DNA of 64,000 nucleotides from Verrucomicrobiales bacterium (GTDB taxonomy: Bacteria; Verrucomicrobiota; Verrucomicrobiia; Limisphaerales; UBA9464), in NCBI GenBank assembly GCA_027488845.1, contig JAIYBC010000065.1, positions 1 through 64,000 of the forward strand. Direction: 5' to 3'. Shown here piece after piece: positions 25,088-34,358 of this stretch (position 1 is the stretch's first letter; every line of letters begins with the position of its first letter). The position numbers were made by a program, and so were the translations under genes. The notes beneath the pieces were generated by a model that made no database searches, had not been told where the DNA came from, and saw only the letters and a list, made by a program, of their open reading frames with translations.

Positions 25088-28000
25088 ATGAGCGTGGCTC
25101 CACTCCATCCCGATGAGTCGGCCCGCCTGGAGGCATTGCTGTCCCTGCAGCTCCTGGACACCGCACCGGAATCCGCCTTCGACGACCTCGCACGCATCGC
25201 CGCAGGCGTCTGCGGAACCCCCGTCGCCCTCATCAGCCTGGTCGACCGCGAACGCCAATGGTTCAAGGCCCGCATCGGTCTCGACGCCACTGAGACCCAT
25301 CGGGACCAGTCCTTCTGTGCCCATGCCATCCTCGGCGAATCCGCCCTGGTCGTCCCGGATGCGAGCGAGGACGTGCGGTTCCAGGACAACCCGCTGGTGA
25401 CCGGGGAACCGCGGATCCGCTTCTACGCCGGGACTCCCCTGCGGCTCGGCAACGGGCTGCCCCTCGGCAGCCTCTGCGTGATCGACCGGGTACCCCGTCG
25501 GCTCGAGCGTTGGCAACTGGAGGCCCTGGACGCCCTGGGACGCCAGGTGTCGGCCCTGCTCGTCGCGCGGCGCCAGGCCAAGGAACAGGAGCAGCTGGTC
25601 CGCCTCCTCGCCCAAAGCCAGGCCTGGCACAAGACCCTCGGCGATTCGGCCCCGATCGGGATTTTCCACACCGACACCTCGGGGCGCTGCCTCTACGTCA
25701 ACTCCCGGTGGTGCGAGATCTTCGGCATCTCCGCCGCCGATGCACTCGGGGAGGGCTGGAAGGTCGGCCTGCATCCCGAGGACCGCGAGGCCGTCTTCGA
25801 GGAATGGCAGCGGACCGCCGGGATCGGCCTCGAGTTCGACGCCATGTTCCGGACCGTCAGGACGGACGGCGACGTCCGGCGGGTCCGCTCGCGGAGCCGT
25901 CCGATGCGCCTCGAGTCCGGCGAGATCGCCGGGCATGTGGGCTGCGTCGAGGACATCACCGATCCGGAGCGCAACCGGCGTCAACGCGACCGGTTCTTCA
26001 ACCTCGCGCAGGATCCGCTCTGCATCGCGGGGCAGGACGGGTTCCTCAAGGCGGTCAATCCCGCCTGGAGCCGGACCCTGGGCTGGACGGAGGCGGAGCT
26101 TCTTCGGCGGCCTTGGAGGGAATGGATCCACCCGGACGACCTGAACGCCACCGAGGAGGCGCTGGGAGGCCTGGACCCATCGGGAACCGCGGTGCATTTC
26201 GAGAACCGCTTCCGCTGCCGCGACGGTTCCTTCCGGCGGTTCTCGTGGAACGCGTCGATCATGCCCGAGGACGGCACGCTCTTCGCCGTGGTCCGCGACA
26301 TCACCGATCAGCGTGAGGCCGAGGACCGCGAACGCGAGGCCCTCAGCCGCCACCGGGCCCTCTTCGAGACCGCGTCCGACTCGATGCTCATCCTCGAGGC
26401 CGAGGGGATGCGGGCGGGCGTGATCGTGGACGCCAACCCCGCGGCCGCCCAGCAGCATGGCCTCCTCCGGGAGGAGCTGGTGGGACGCCGCTACCGGGAG
26501 CTCTTCGCGGAACCGGACCGGCGGATCGCGGACAACCGCGTCAAGTCGATGGCTTCCGGCGATGCGGTCCCACCGGGAGTCGAGCACCGCCGCAAGGACG
26601 GCACCCACTTCCAACTCGAGGAGTCCGCCGACCGCTTCCTCGCCCGTGGACGTCCCCACATCCTCGTCGTGGGACGGGACGTCACCGCCCGGCTGAAGGC
26701 CGAGAAGGCCCTGCTGCGCCAGCAGGCGGACCTCCGCCGCGCTCAGAAGCAGGCCCGCCTCGGATCCTGGCGATGGGACCGTGCCTCCGGATACCTCGAG
26801 GTCACCGAAGAGGTCCGTGGAATCCTTCGGCTCGCCGAGGACGCCCCCTCCCCGGCCTGCCCCGGACTGCAGCGCCACCTCACCGCGGAGAGCGCACCAC
26901 GCCTCGACGAGGCGGTCCGTCAGTCGCTGCGCCACGGCACCTCCTTCAACCTGGACCTCGCCATCCGTCGGGCCGACGGCGCAGCGGGCTTTGTCACGGT
27001 CTTCGGCGAGGTGGAACGCGACGGCATCGACATGATCTCCGGGCTGGTCGGCACCGTGCAGGACATCACCGACCGGAAGCTCGCGGAGAACGCGCTCCGG
27101 GCGAGCGAGGAGCGCTGGAGCTTCGCGCTCGAGGGGGCCGGCGACGGCGTCTGGGACTGGGACTGCCGCAATGGCCGGGTGAACTACTCCCGCCGCTGGA
27201 AGGAGATGCTCGGATACTCCGAGCACGAGGTCGGAAGCACCTTCGAGGAATGGACACGGCGGGTGCATCCGGAGGACCTCGCCGCCGCCCGGCAGTCCCT
27301 CCAGCTTCACCTCGACGGCCGCACCGCCGTGTATGTCACGGAACACCGCATGCGCTGCCGCGACGGCGGGTGGAAGTGGATCCTCGCCCGCGGCATGATC
27401 ATGCAGCGGGACGCCAACGGGGAACCGTTGCGGGTCCTCGGAACCCATTCCGACATCACCCAGCGGAAGGCCATCGAGGCGGCCGCCCGGCGCGACGCGC
27501 TGCTCCTCGCCGAATCGCAGTCCCTCGCCAGGGTCGGCGGATGGGAGTTGGACCTCGAGACGGAGATCCTCTACTGGACCCACCAGACCCACCGGATCTT
27601 CGACACCGAACCCGACCTGCACATCCCAACCCTCGAGGACACGCTGGGCCGGTTCACTCCGGAGTCGCGCGCCGCGATGGAATCGGCGGTCGGGAAGGCC
27701 ATCGGGGCCGGAGGCACCTTCGACCTCGTCGTGGACGTCCTCAACGGCGGCGGGTCCCAGATCCAGGTCCAGGTGAGCGGCAGCGTCGTGCAACGGGACG
27801 GGAAGCCTGTGAAGCTGGTCGGAGCGTTCCAGGACATCACGGTCCGCCGTCGTTCCGAGGCCGAACGGATCCGCCTGGGCGCCCTCAGCCATGCGGTCGT
27901 GCGCGGCGCAGCCCATGCCATCATCGCCAGCGACATCGACGGCACCATCACCGTCTTCAACCCGGCCGCGGAACGGCTCACCGGGTTCGCCGCGGCGGAT

Positions 28001-29035
28001 CTCGTCGGCCGGAAGGACCCCTCGGTCTTCCACGATCCGGAGGAGATGTCCGCCCGGGCCGCGGATCTGGGGAAGGCGCTCGGCCGGACGGTCCAGCCGG
28101 GCTTCGAGGTGTTCGTCTCCGGGATCGGCCCGGAAGGCATCGTCGAGTCGGAATGGACCTACGTCCGCAAGGATTCCGCCCGCGTGCCGGTCTGGTTGGG
28201 TGTCTCGAGGTTGGAAGGACCGAACGGCGAATGCATCGGCTACCTCGGCATCGCCAGCGACCTGTCGGAGCGCAAGCGGGTCGAGGAGCACCTGCGTCAG
28301 GCGAAGGAGGCCGCCGAGGAGGCGAACCGCGCGAAGAGCGAGTTCCTGGCGATGATGAGCCACGAGATCCGGACCCCGATGAACGGCGTCCTCGGGTTCG
28401 TGGAACTGCTCAAGACCACGGACCCCTCCGAGGAGCAGTCCTCCTACATCTCCACGATCGAGACCTCCGGGGTGGCCCTGCTCTCGCTCATCAACGACAT
28501 CCTCGACCTGTCCAAGATCGAGGCCGGCAGGATGGAGGTGGAGCGGGTCCCCTTCGACCTCCACGCGATACTGCAGGAGACCGCGCAGATCCTCGGCCCG
28601 CGGGCCGTGGCCAAGGGCCTCGAGATCCGGACCGAATACGCCCCCGAGGCCACCCGACGCCTGATCGGCGACCCCGCCCGGGTACGGCAGGTGCTGCTGA
28701 ACCTCGCCGGGAACGCGGTCAAGTTCACCACGACCGGCCATGTCGCGCTCACGGTGAGACGCGTCGACGCCGTGAACCTCCGGGTGTCCGTCGCCGACAC
28801 CGGTCCCGGCATCCCCGAGGACCGGCTGCACCGACTCTTCCAGAAGTTCTCGCAGGTGGATTCCTCCACCAATCGCAAGTTCGGCGGAACCGGACTCGGA
28901 CTCGCCATCAGCAAGCAGCTGGTGGAGCTGATGGGCGGCCGCGCGGGAGTCGACAGCCGCGTCGGGAACGGCTCGACCTTCTGGTTCGAGCTGCCGGTCA
29001 TCCGCCCCATGGCCCGGAAACCTGCCGTCGCCTGA
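25088..29035 (+). CDS. GAF and multi-PAS sensor histidine kinase
   Basis: 1315 residues from the ATG at 25088; the open frame extends upstream but without a credible start. A GAF domain comes first (about 5-170, with LIDRERQWFKAR-like and QSFCAHAIL segments). I count seven PAS repeats of about 125 residues between residues 176 and 1065, each ending in a DIT- or D(V/L)-type strand such as VEDITD, VRDITD, VGRDVT, VQDITD, HSDITQ, FQDITV and ASDLSE. HisKA has H1092 in MMSHEIRTPMNG, and the HATPase has NLAGNAVKF, DTGPGIP and FGGTGLGLAIS. It has no membrane segment and no receiver, and no regulator gene is adjacent, so it is a cytoplasmic orphan kinase. The PAS number is a visual count and could be off by one. 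Confidence 0.93.
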   Translation: MSVAPLHPDESARLEALLSLQLLDTAPESAFDDLARIAAGVCGTPVALISLVDRERQWFKARIGLDATETHRDQSFCAHAILGESALVVPDASEDVRFQDNPLVTGEPRIRFYAGTPLRLGNGLPLGSLCVIDRVPRRLERWQLEALDALGRQVSALLVARRQAKEQEQLVRLLAQSQAWHKTLGDSAPIGIFHTDTSGRCLYVNSRWCEIFGISAADALGEGWKVGLHPEDREAVFEEWQRTAGIGLEFDAMFRTVRTDGDVRRVRSRSRPMRLESGEIAGHVGCVEDITDPERNRRQRDRFFNLAQDPLCIAGQDGFLKAVNPAWSRTLGWTEAELLRRPWREWIHPDDLNATEEALGGLDPSGTAVHFENRFRCRDGSFRRFSWNASIMPEDGTLFAVVRDITDQREAEDREREALSRHRALFETASDSMLILEAEGMRAGVIVDANPAAAQQHGLLREELVGRRYRELFAEPDRRIADNRVKSMASGDAVPPGVEHRRKDGTHFQLEESADRFLARGRPHILVVGRDVTARLKAEKALLRQQADLRRAQKQARLGSWRWDRASGYLEVTEEVRGILRLAEDAPSPACPGLQRHLTAESAPRLDEAVRQSLRHGTSFNLDLAIRRADGAAGFVTVFGEVERDGIDMISGLVGTVQDITDRKLAENALRASEERWSFALEGAGDGVWDWDCRNGRVNYSRRWKEMLGYSEHEVGSTFEEWTRRVHPEDLAAARQSLQLHLDGRTAVYVTEHRMRCRDGGWKWILARGMIMQRDANGEPLRVLGTHSDITQRKAIEAAARRDALLLAESQSLARVGGWELDLETEILYWTHQTHRIFDTEPDLHIPTLEDTLGRFTPESRAAMESAVGKAIGAGGTFDLVVDVLNGGGSQIQVQVSGSVVQRDGKPVKLVGAFQDITVRRRSEAERIRLGALSHAVVRGAAHAIIASDIDGTITVFNPAAERLTGFAAADLVGRKDPSVFHDPEEMSARAADLGKALGRTVQPGFEVFVSGIGPEGIVESEWTYVRKDSARVPVWLGVSRLEGPNGECIGYLGIASDLSERKRVEEHLRQAKEAAEEANRAKSEFLAMMSHEIRTPMNGVLGFVELLKTTDPSEEQSSYISTIETSGVALLSLINDILDLSKIEAGRMEVERVPFDLHAILQETAQILGPRAVAKGLEIRTEYAPEATRRLIGDPARVRQVLLNLAGNAVKFTTTGHVALTVRRVDAVNLRVSVADTGPGIPEDRLHRLFQKFSQVDSSTNRKFGGTGLGLAISKQLVELMGGRAGVDSRVGNGSTFWFELPVIRPMARKPAVA

Positions 29036-29111
29036 GGACGTCGTCGCAGCGCCGGCAGGCCCCGACGACTTCCCTCTGGCACGCCGGCCCGCGTGCCGCT
29101 ACGTCCTCCGC

Positions 29112-29915
29112 GTGCGCAACGGCCAGGATCGATGGTCCATCCGACTCCGGGCGTTCCGGGACGGCCTGGCAGCCCCTTGGAACGGCTTCCGCCTGCTCCG
29201 CGGGCGGCGCCCGTTGTGGCGCTTCGCCTTCCTTCCCATCGCGTTCAACCTGCTGCTCACGGCCGTGCTGATCGGCGGCATCGTCGGTTCGGCGGTTCTT
29301 CTCGCGGGTGGCGGAGGCGTCGGACTGCTGGTGGCGATCGCCTTCGTCGTGATCGGGATCGCCACCGTCGCCGCCTCCTGGTTCCTCTTCCAGGCCGCCC
29401 TCTGCGGGTTCTTCTACGCCCGGCTCGCACGCGCCGTCGAACTGCAGCTCGGCACCCGCCCGGAGGACCTCCGCGAACTCCCGGTCCGCCGCGAGATCAT
29501 CGACGGCATCCGCTCCTTCGGCCGCCTCGTGCTGATGAAGTGCCTCGTGCTGCCCCTTTTCCTCGTGCCCCTCGTCGGGGGACCCCTCGCCCTCGCCGCC
29601 GGCGCGGTCGTCGACGCCTGGTTCTTCGGCCGGGAGTTCTTCCAGATCCCCCTCGCGGTGCGCGGACAGGACCGCGACGCGCTCAAGGCCTTCACACGGC
29701 GTCACCGCGCCACGACCTTGGGCCTCGGACTGGCCACCCTCCTGATCAGCCTCGTCCCCATCCTCAGCTCCGTGCTGCTCACCACCTCCGTGGTCGGCGC
29801 GGTGCTGCTCCGCCGCCGCCTCTCCGGCGAACCCCTCGGCGCCCCACCCGTCCTCGGCGTCATCGCACCAGGCGCCGAAGCCATTCCGGACGCAGATGCC
29901 GGCCCAGGTCGCTGA
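29112..29915 (+). CDS. EI24/CysZ-type integral membrane protein
   Basis: 267 residues from a GTG at 29112. Four to five hydrophobic segments are visible (about 38-60, 68-97, 140-170 and 205-235), and the opening (GLAAPWNGFRLLRGRRPLWRFAFLP) and middle (RSFGRLVLMKCLVLPLFLVPLVGGP) fit the EI24 domain, which includes the sulfate transporter CysZ. Specific sulfate transport is not shown. Its last 56 bp overlap, in antisense, the end of the DUF3298 gene. A 7-bp inverted repeat (29078-29084 with 29091-29097) lies just before the start. Confidence 0.82.
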   Translation: MRNGQDRWSIRLRAFRDGLAAPWNGFRLLRGRRPLWRFAFLPIAFNLLLTAVLIGGIVGSAVLLAGGGGVGLLVAIAFVVIGIATVAASWFLFQAALCGFFYARLARAVELQLGTRPEDLRELPVRREIIDGIRSFGRLVLMKCLVLPLFLVPLVGGPLALAAGAVVDAWFFGREFFQIPLAVRGQDRDALKAFTRRHRATTLGLGLATLLISLVPILSSVLLTTSVVGAVLLRRRLSGEPLGAPPVLGVIAPGAEAIPDADAGPGR

Positions 29916-30951
29916 ACGGGACGTGGACGGTGAATCCCCCTTGGGCGCCGCTGCCCGCCTCGTACGGGTCGAACTGGAGCTGCAGGCCCGTCGCCGACAA
30001 CGTGAAACGCTGCTGCTCCAACGGAGCCGGCAGGTTCGGTTTCCCCTCCGCGTCGGTCTCCGCCGTCGCTTCATCGGGCCAGGTTGCGCCGAGGCGCCGC
30101 AACTCGACCGCACATGCCGTCCGCAGGTACCGGATCCAGGCTCCGTCTTCGCGGAACAGTTCCTCGAGCTTCAGCGGACGCACCTTCCCGTCGTCCCGGA
30201 TCCGGTTCCAGGCCACGTACCGGGTCCAGTTCCCGTTGCCTCCCCGGTACGGGTAGGTCTCGACCAGGACGCTGACGAGGTCGGCTTCGAGCCGTCGCAG
30301 GCGCGGGGTGGCGAGGTACTCCCATTCGTTGCCGGAGAAGCCCGGGTTCCGGATTCCGTCCCAGGCTTCCGACAGACCGCCCATGGCTCCACGGCGTTCC
30401 GCATGGACCGATGCCTTCAGCGAGTTCCAGAGGTCCGCGGAACCTCCGGAGCCGGACGACGCGGGATACGGGAACCGGAACGTGGAACGGTGCCCGTAGG
30501 ACCCGATCCGCAGGGACATCTTCGCCCGGCTTTCCCGGACACAGCCGAGGCGCTGGAACATCTCGGGGACACGACGTGCGCCCGTCGAGTCCACCCTTTC
30601 GACCCGGAGGTCTCCGTCGGTTCGGTCCCCATGCACCCACAGCCGCGCCACGCCGACGGGTTCGTCCTCGCCCTCCACCCAACGGTGCACCACGAGCAGC
30701 GCATTCCTGCGGTCGAGCCGGATGCCGGAGACGCTGTCGCCGGCGTCGGATTCCTCCCGGTTCAACACGCCCCGAAGCACCCCGTCCTCCTCCCAGAATC
30801 CCAACGCCACCGGTCCGGTGTCCGGCCAGGAACCCGCAAAGAATCCACCGCCCAACACCGGATCCGCGTTTCGTCGCCAAAGAGCCAGCGCCGCCGCCAC
30901 GGCCGCCGCGGCCAAGGCACAGCGGACCGCGAACGTCCGCGACCAGGACAT
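29860..30951 (-). CDS. DUF3298 (RsiV-like) domain protein, membrane-anchored
   Basis: 363 residues. An N-terminal hydrophobic segment (about 8-24, VRCALAAAAVAAALALW) is a signal anchor. The C-terminal third carries the DUF3298 pattern: LEELFREDGAWIRYL, then FTLSATGLQLQFDPYEAGSGAQG and the closing VHVPFSDLGRHLRPEW. DUF3298 occurs in RsiV anti-sigma factors and many exported proteins. The ATG shares one base with the recB stop (TGATG), so it is the last gene of the recC-recB transcript. A role linked to RecBC is not known; the coupling may be incidental. Its end overlaps the convergent EI24 gene by 56 bp. Confidence 0.8.
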   Translation of the reverse strand: MSWSRTFAVRCALAAAAVAAALALWRRNADPVLGGGFFAGSWPDTGPVALGFWEEDGVLRGVLNREESDAGDSVSGIRLDRRNALLVVHRWVEGEDEPVGVARLWVHGDRTDGDLRVERVDSTGARRVPEMFQRLGCVRESRAKMSLRIGSYGHRSTFRFPYPASSGSGGSADLWNSLKASVHAERRGAMGGLSEAWDGIRNPGFSGNEWEYLATPRLRRLEADLVSVLVETYPYRGGNGNWTRYVAWNRIRDDGKVRPLKLEELFREDGAWIRYLRTACAVELRRLGATWPDEATAETDAEGKPNLPAPLEQQRFTLSATGLQLQFDPYEAGSGAQGGFTVHVPFSDLGRHLRPEWLRRLVR

Positions 30952-33900
30952 CAGGAGTCCCTCCGGTCGTCGACCAGGCGCGAGGAAAGCTCCCGGAGGA
31001 ATTCCGGGCTGGGGCGGTCATGGAACACGCCGCGGCCGGGATGCTCCGGATCCGTCCCGCGCACGAACAGGTACCACGCGCCACCGAGATGCCGGGCCGG
31101 GTCGTAACCGGGCATGCGCGCCGCGAGATGACGGTCCAGCGCCAGGAGGTAGAGGTGGTACTGCAGCAGGTACTGCGAACCCAGCATCGCCTCGAAGACC
31201 GCCTTCGGGGTGTAGTCCTCGGGACGCGGCCCGAGCACGTTCGACTTCCAGTCCACCACGTGGAACCGGCCGTCCTGGCGGAACACGAGGTCGATCTTGC
31301 CCGTGAGGTAGCCGCGCACCGGCTCGAATCCGAGTCGGGAAAGGGCCTCGGGCCACCGCTTCCAGTCGCCCGGACGTCCATGCCGCGCCGCCACCTCCGC
31401 GAGGTCCGCCGGGACGATCCGACGCAGCGGGAGATGGAACGGCACCTCGCAGCGCCAGCCCGACATCGGCACGTCCGACAACCGGAACGGACTTCCGTCG
31501 GTCCCGGCCAAGGGCGCCGCCAAGGTCCGGCGGATCTGCCCGACGACCCGCGGCACAAGCCCGGGGATCTTGTAGCCGCCGATCTCCAGGCGTTCGGCCA
31601 CGAGGCCTTCCAGCCCGGCCTCCGGATCCGCGAGTCCCGGAAGCCGTTCGAGGATCGCATGGAGCACCTCTCCCGCCGCCGTGCCGCGGAACGGGTCGGG
31701 CATGGGAAGGCTTTCCGCCACGGGCTCGGCGGCGACGGGCAAGGTCTCCGGCTCCGTGTCCGCCTCCGGAAGTTCCCGCGCATTCCCGGTCAGCGAGGAG
31801 TAGCTCGCCACCCGCCAGTCCGACGCGATGCTCCCGCGGAAGGCCCGCGGCACCGGTTGGAAGGCGCGATCGGTCGGCGGCAGTTCCGCGGGGCCGGACC
31901 CACCGGCCGACGTCAGCTCCGTCAACGCCACGGATCCCGCCGTGAGGGACCCCATCCAATCCTCCAGCTCCCCGCGCAGGTCGGCGAATTCCTTCCCGGG
32001 CTTCAGTCGTTCCTTCAACCGCTCCGCGACCTCGCGCAGCGGGATTCGGTCCGCGTCCGCCGGCGGATGCAGCAGCCAGCCGAGCGCCGACCCCTCGGAG
32101 CCGCCGTTCCTCCGCGGCACCGCCCCCCACACGACATGGCACCGGTTCCGGGCGCGGGTCAGGGCGACGTAGATCAGGCGCAGCCGTTCCGCGACGCCTT
32201 CGCCGTCCGCGATCTCCTTCGCCCGCTCGTACGCCTCGCCGGCGCCGGACACGTCGACGTGCAGGCGCCGTTCGTCGTCGGGATCATGGAACGCCACCGG
32301 CGCGCCCGTCTTCCTGCGGACCGAGTTGGGCTCCCACAGGAAAGGACAGAACACCACGGGGTACTCGAGCCCCTTGCTCGCGTGGATGGTCACCAGCCGC
32401 ACCGCGTCGTCGTCGCGGTCCAGGCGCAGCAGGTGCTCGTCGTCCGGGGAACCGTCGGCGTCCGCGAGATGCCGCTCGAACCAGTCCAGGAGCGCCTGCG
32501 GTCCCAGCCGGTCCGCGGTGGCCGCGCGCTGGAGGATCTCCGCCAGCTGGGCGAGGTTCGTGAAGCGCCGTTCACCGTCGGGCAGCGGCAGCAGCCGGTC
32601 GCGGAGGTCGGAACCCGAGACGAACGCCTCCCACGCGGCTAGGAAGCCCAGTCTCCGCCAACGCTCCCCGTGCTCGGCGAAGGCCGCGACCATCCGGCTC
32701 CATCGCGCCGGATGGCGTCCGGCGTCGTCCAGCCCGCGGGCACTCCAGCCGACCAGGACGCCCGCCGCGGCGGCCCGCAGTTCCCGCTCGGTGGCGCCGA
32801 CGACGAGCGCGCGCATCCAGAGGCGCAGCTGCGCCGCCTCGGACGTGCCGAAGATCCGCTCCTGGGTCTGGCGCACCGTCGCGATTCCCCGCGCGCGCAG
32901 GGCCTCCTCCACCAGCACCGCCTCGCCGTGGCGGACCACCAGCACCGCGACGTCCCGGGGACGCAGCCGCACGAACCCGCCTCCGGGCTGGGCGAATCCC
33001 GTGCGGGGATCCCAGAGCATCCGCGCGATCCGGTCGGCCACCTTCTCCGCCACCGCGGACGCCTGCGCCGCCTTCACCGTCTCGCCCGGCCCGGGTTCCC
33101 ACCAGTCGACCTGGAGCGGAGGACGCCGGATGCCGGCCTCCTCGAACGGGTTGCGGTCCGCGGGACCGCGCGCCTCGACGGGTTCGAATCCGATCGCCGG
33201 CAACACGAACGGGTTCGCACCGGGCCTGCCGAAGACCGCGTTCACCGCGTCGACGAGCCGCGATTCCGACCGGTAGTTCGCCGGCAGGGTGTACCGCCTC
33301 GAGACCAGCCCCGCGGCGTCGAGGTAGGCGAAGACGTCCGCGCCGCGGAAGCTGTAGATCGCCTGCTTCGGATCGCCCACCAGGCACAGCAGATGCCTCG
33401 TCGTCCCGTCCGCGAACAGCCGCCGGAACAGCGAGAACTGCACCGGGTCGGTGTCCTGGAACTCGTCGATCAACGCGGCCCGCATGCGGCGGCGGACCGA
33501 GTCCACCAGGCCGGGGCCATGGGAACCCTCCAGGGCCTCCGACAGCCGTTGGCGCAGGTCCGAGAAGGTCAGGCGGCGGCGCCGCTCCAGGGCTTCGGAA
33601 AGCCCGCGCCGGAAGCCCCCAACGAACTCCGCCCTCAACGCGGCCGCCCACACCCGGAGGACCTCCTCGTCGACCGCGGTGCCGTCGCCGGCCTCCCGCT
33701 CCGCCGCCAGCCGGGCCGAAACGGCGCCGGACTCGAAGTCGGGGTCGACCGTGAACTCCGCGAGGTTCTGCAACGCCCGCGCCAGGTCGCGCAGGGACTC
33801 CACCGTCACCCCCGCGGAACCCGCCATCCGCGCCCGCACGGCGCCCGACGGCCCGTAGAACCGACGACGCCAGAAGTCGTCCACCCAGCGGTTCCGTTCC

Positions 33901-34358
33901 TCGGCCACGTCCGCGGCGAACTCCGCGTCGAACAGCGTCCGCGTCTCGAACGCGTGCTCCTGCAGGACACGCTGGCAGAAGCTGTCGATGGTGCAGACCG
34001 GTGCCTGCTCGAAGGTCTCCAGCGCGGAGGCCAACCGCGCCCCCACCACCGTCCGGTCGGTCCGCGCGAGGATCGCCGACACCAGCGCGGCCTCGCCCGA
34101 CGTCGGCATCGGGCGTCCGGCGGCGGATCGCTGCGCCAACGCCAGCAGGTTCCGGATCCGGCCCCGCAGTTCCGCCGTGGCCGCACGCGTGAACGTCACC
34201 ACCAGGATCTCCTCGACCCGCAGGCCGGCCTCGGCCACCAGCCGCAGGTAGATCCCGGCGATCGCGTAGGTCTTGCCGGTTCCGGCGCTGGCCTCGAGCA
34301 GCGTGATGCCCGGCTCCAGCGGCGTCTCCAGGAGGTCGAAACGGCGGCTCGCGATCAT
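30951..34358 (-). CDS. recB: Exodeoxyribonuclease V beta subunit (RecB)
   Basis: 1135 residues from the ATG at 34358, which overlaps the recC stop (ATGA). The UvrD-family helicase core begins with Walker A ASAGTGKT (23-30); other helicase motifs include DEFQDTDPVQF, LVGDPKQAIYSFRGAD and RLVTIHASKGLEYPVVF. The C-terminal RecB nuclease domain has DLVFRQDGRFHVVDWKSN at about 1023-1040, with the catalytic aspartates and lysine of the PD-(D/E)xK type. RecB unwinds and degrades double-strand DNA ends and loads RecA after Chi. Length fits the family. Downstream is DUF3298, not recD. Confidence 0.95.
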   Translation of the reverse strand: MIASRRFDLLETPLEPGITLLEASAGTGKTYAIAGIYLRLVAEAGLRVEEILVVTFTRAATAELRGRIRNLLALAQRSAAGRPMPTSGEAALVSAILARTDRTVVGARLASALETFEQAPVCTIDSFCQRVLQEHAFETRTLFDAEFAADVAEERNRWVDDFWRRRFYGPSGAVRARMAGSAGVTVESLRDLARALQNLAEFTVDPDFESGAVSARLAAEREAGDGTAVDEEVLRVWAAALRAEFVGGFRRGLSEALERRRRLTFSDLRQRLSEALEGSHGPGLVDSVRRRMRAALIDEFQDTDPVQFSLFRRLFADGTTRHLLCLVGDPKQAIYSFRGADVFAYLDAAGLVSRRYTLPANYRSESRLVDAVNAVFGRPGANPFVLPAIGFEPVEARGPADRNPFEEAGIRRPPLQVDWWEPGPGETVKAAQASAVAEKVADRIARMLWDPRTGFAQPGGGFVRLRPRDVAVLVVRHGEAVLVEEALRARGIATVRQTQERIFGTSEAAQLRLWMRALVVGATERELRAAAAGVLVGWSARGLDDAGRHPARWSRMVAAFAEHGERWRRLGFLAAWEAFVSGSDLRDRLLPLPDGERRFTNLAQLAEILQRAATADRLGPQALLDWFERHLADADGSPDDEHLLRLDRDDDAVRLVTIHASKGLEYPVVFCPFLWEPNSVRRKTGAPVAFHDPDDERRLHVDVSGAGEAYERAKEIADGEGVAERLRLIYVALTRARNRCHVVWGAVPRRNGGSEGSALGWLLHPPADADRIPLREVAERLKERLKPGKEFADLRGELEDWMGSLTAGSVALTELTSAGGSGPAELPPTDRAFQPVPRAFRGSIASDWRVASYSSLTGNARELPEADTEPETLPVAAEPVAESLPMPDPFRGTAAGEVLHAILERLPGLADPEAGLEGLVAERLEIGGYKIPGLVPRVVGQIRRTLAAPLAGTDGSPFRLSDVPMSGWRCEVPFHLPLRRIVPADLAEVAARHGRPGDWKRWPEALSRLGFEPVRGYLTGKIDLVFRQDGRFHVVDWKSNVLGPRPEDYTPKAVFEAMLGSQYLLQYHLYLLALDRHLAARMPGYDPARHLGGAWYLFVRGTDPEHPGRGVFHDRPSPEFLRELSSRLVDDRRDS

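Noticed and set aside
25001-28831. Open frame of 1276 codons on the minus strand
   Set aside because: It is antisense to the GAF/PAS kinase, has no recognisable domain and is a typical shadow of C-ending codons in G+C-rich DNA.
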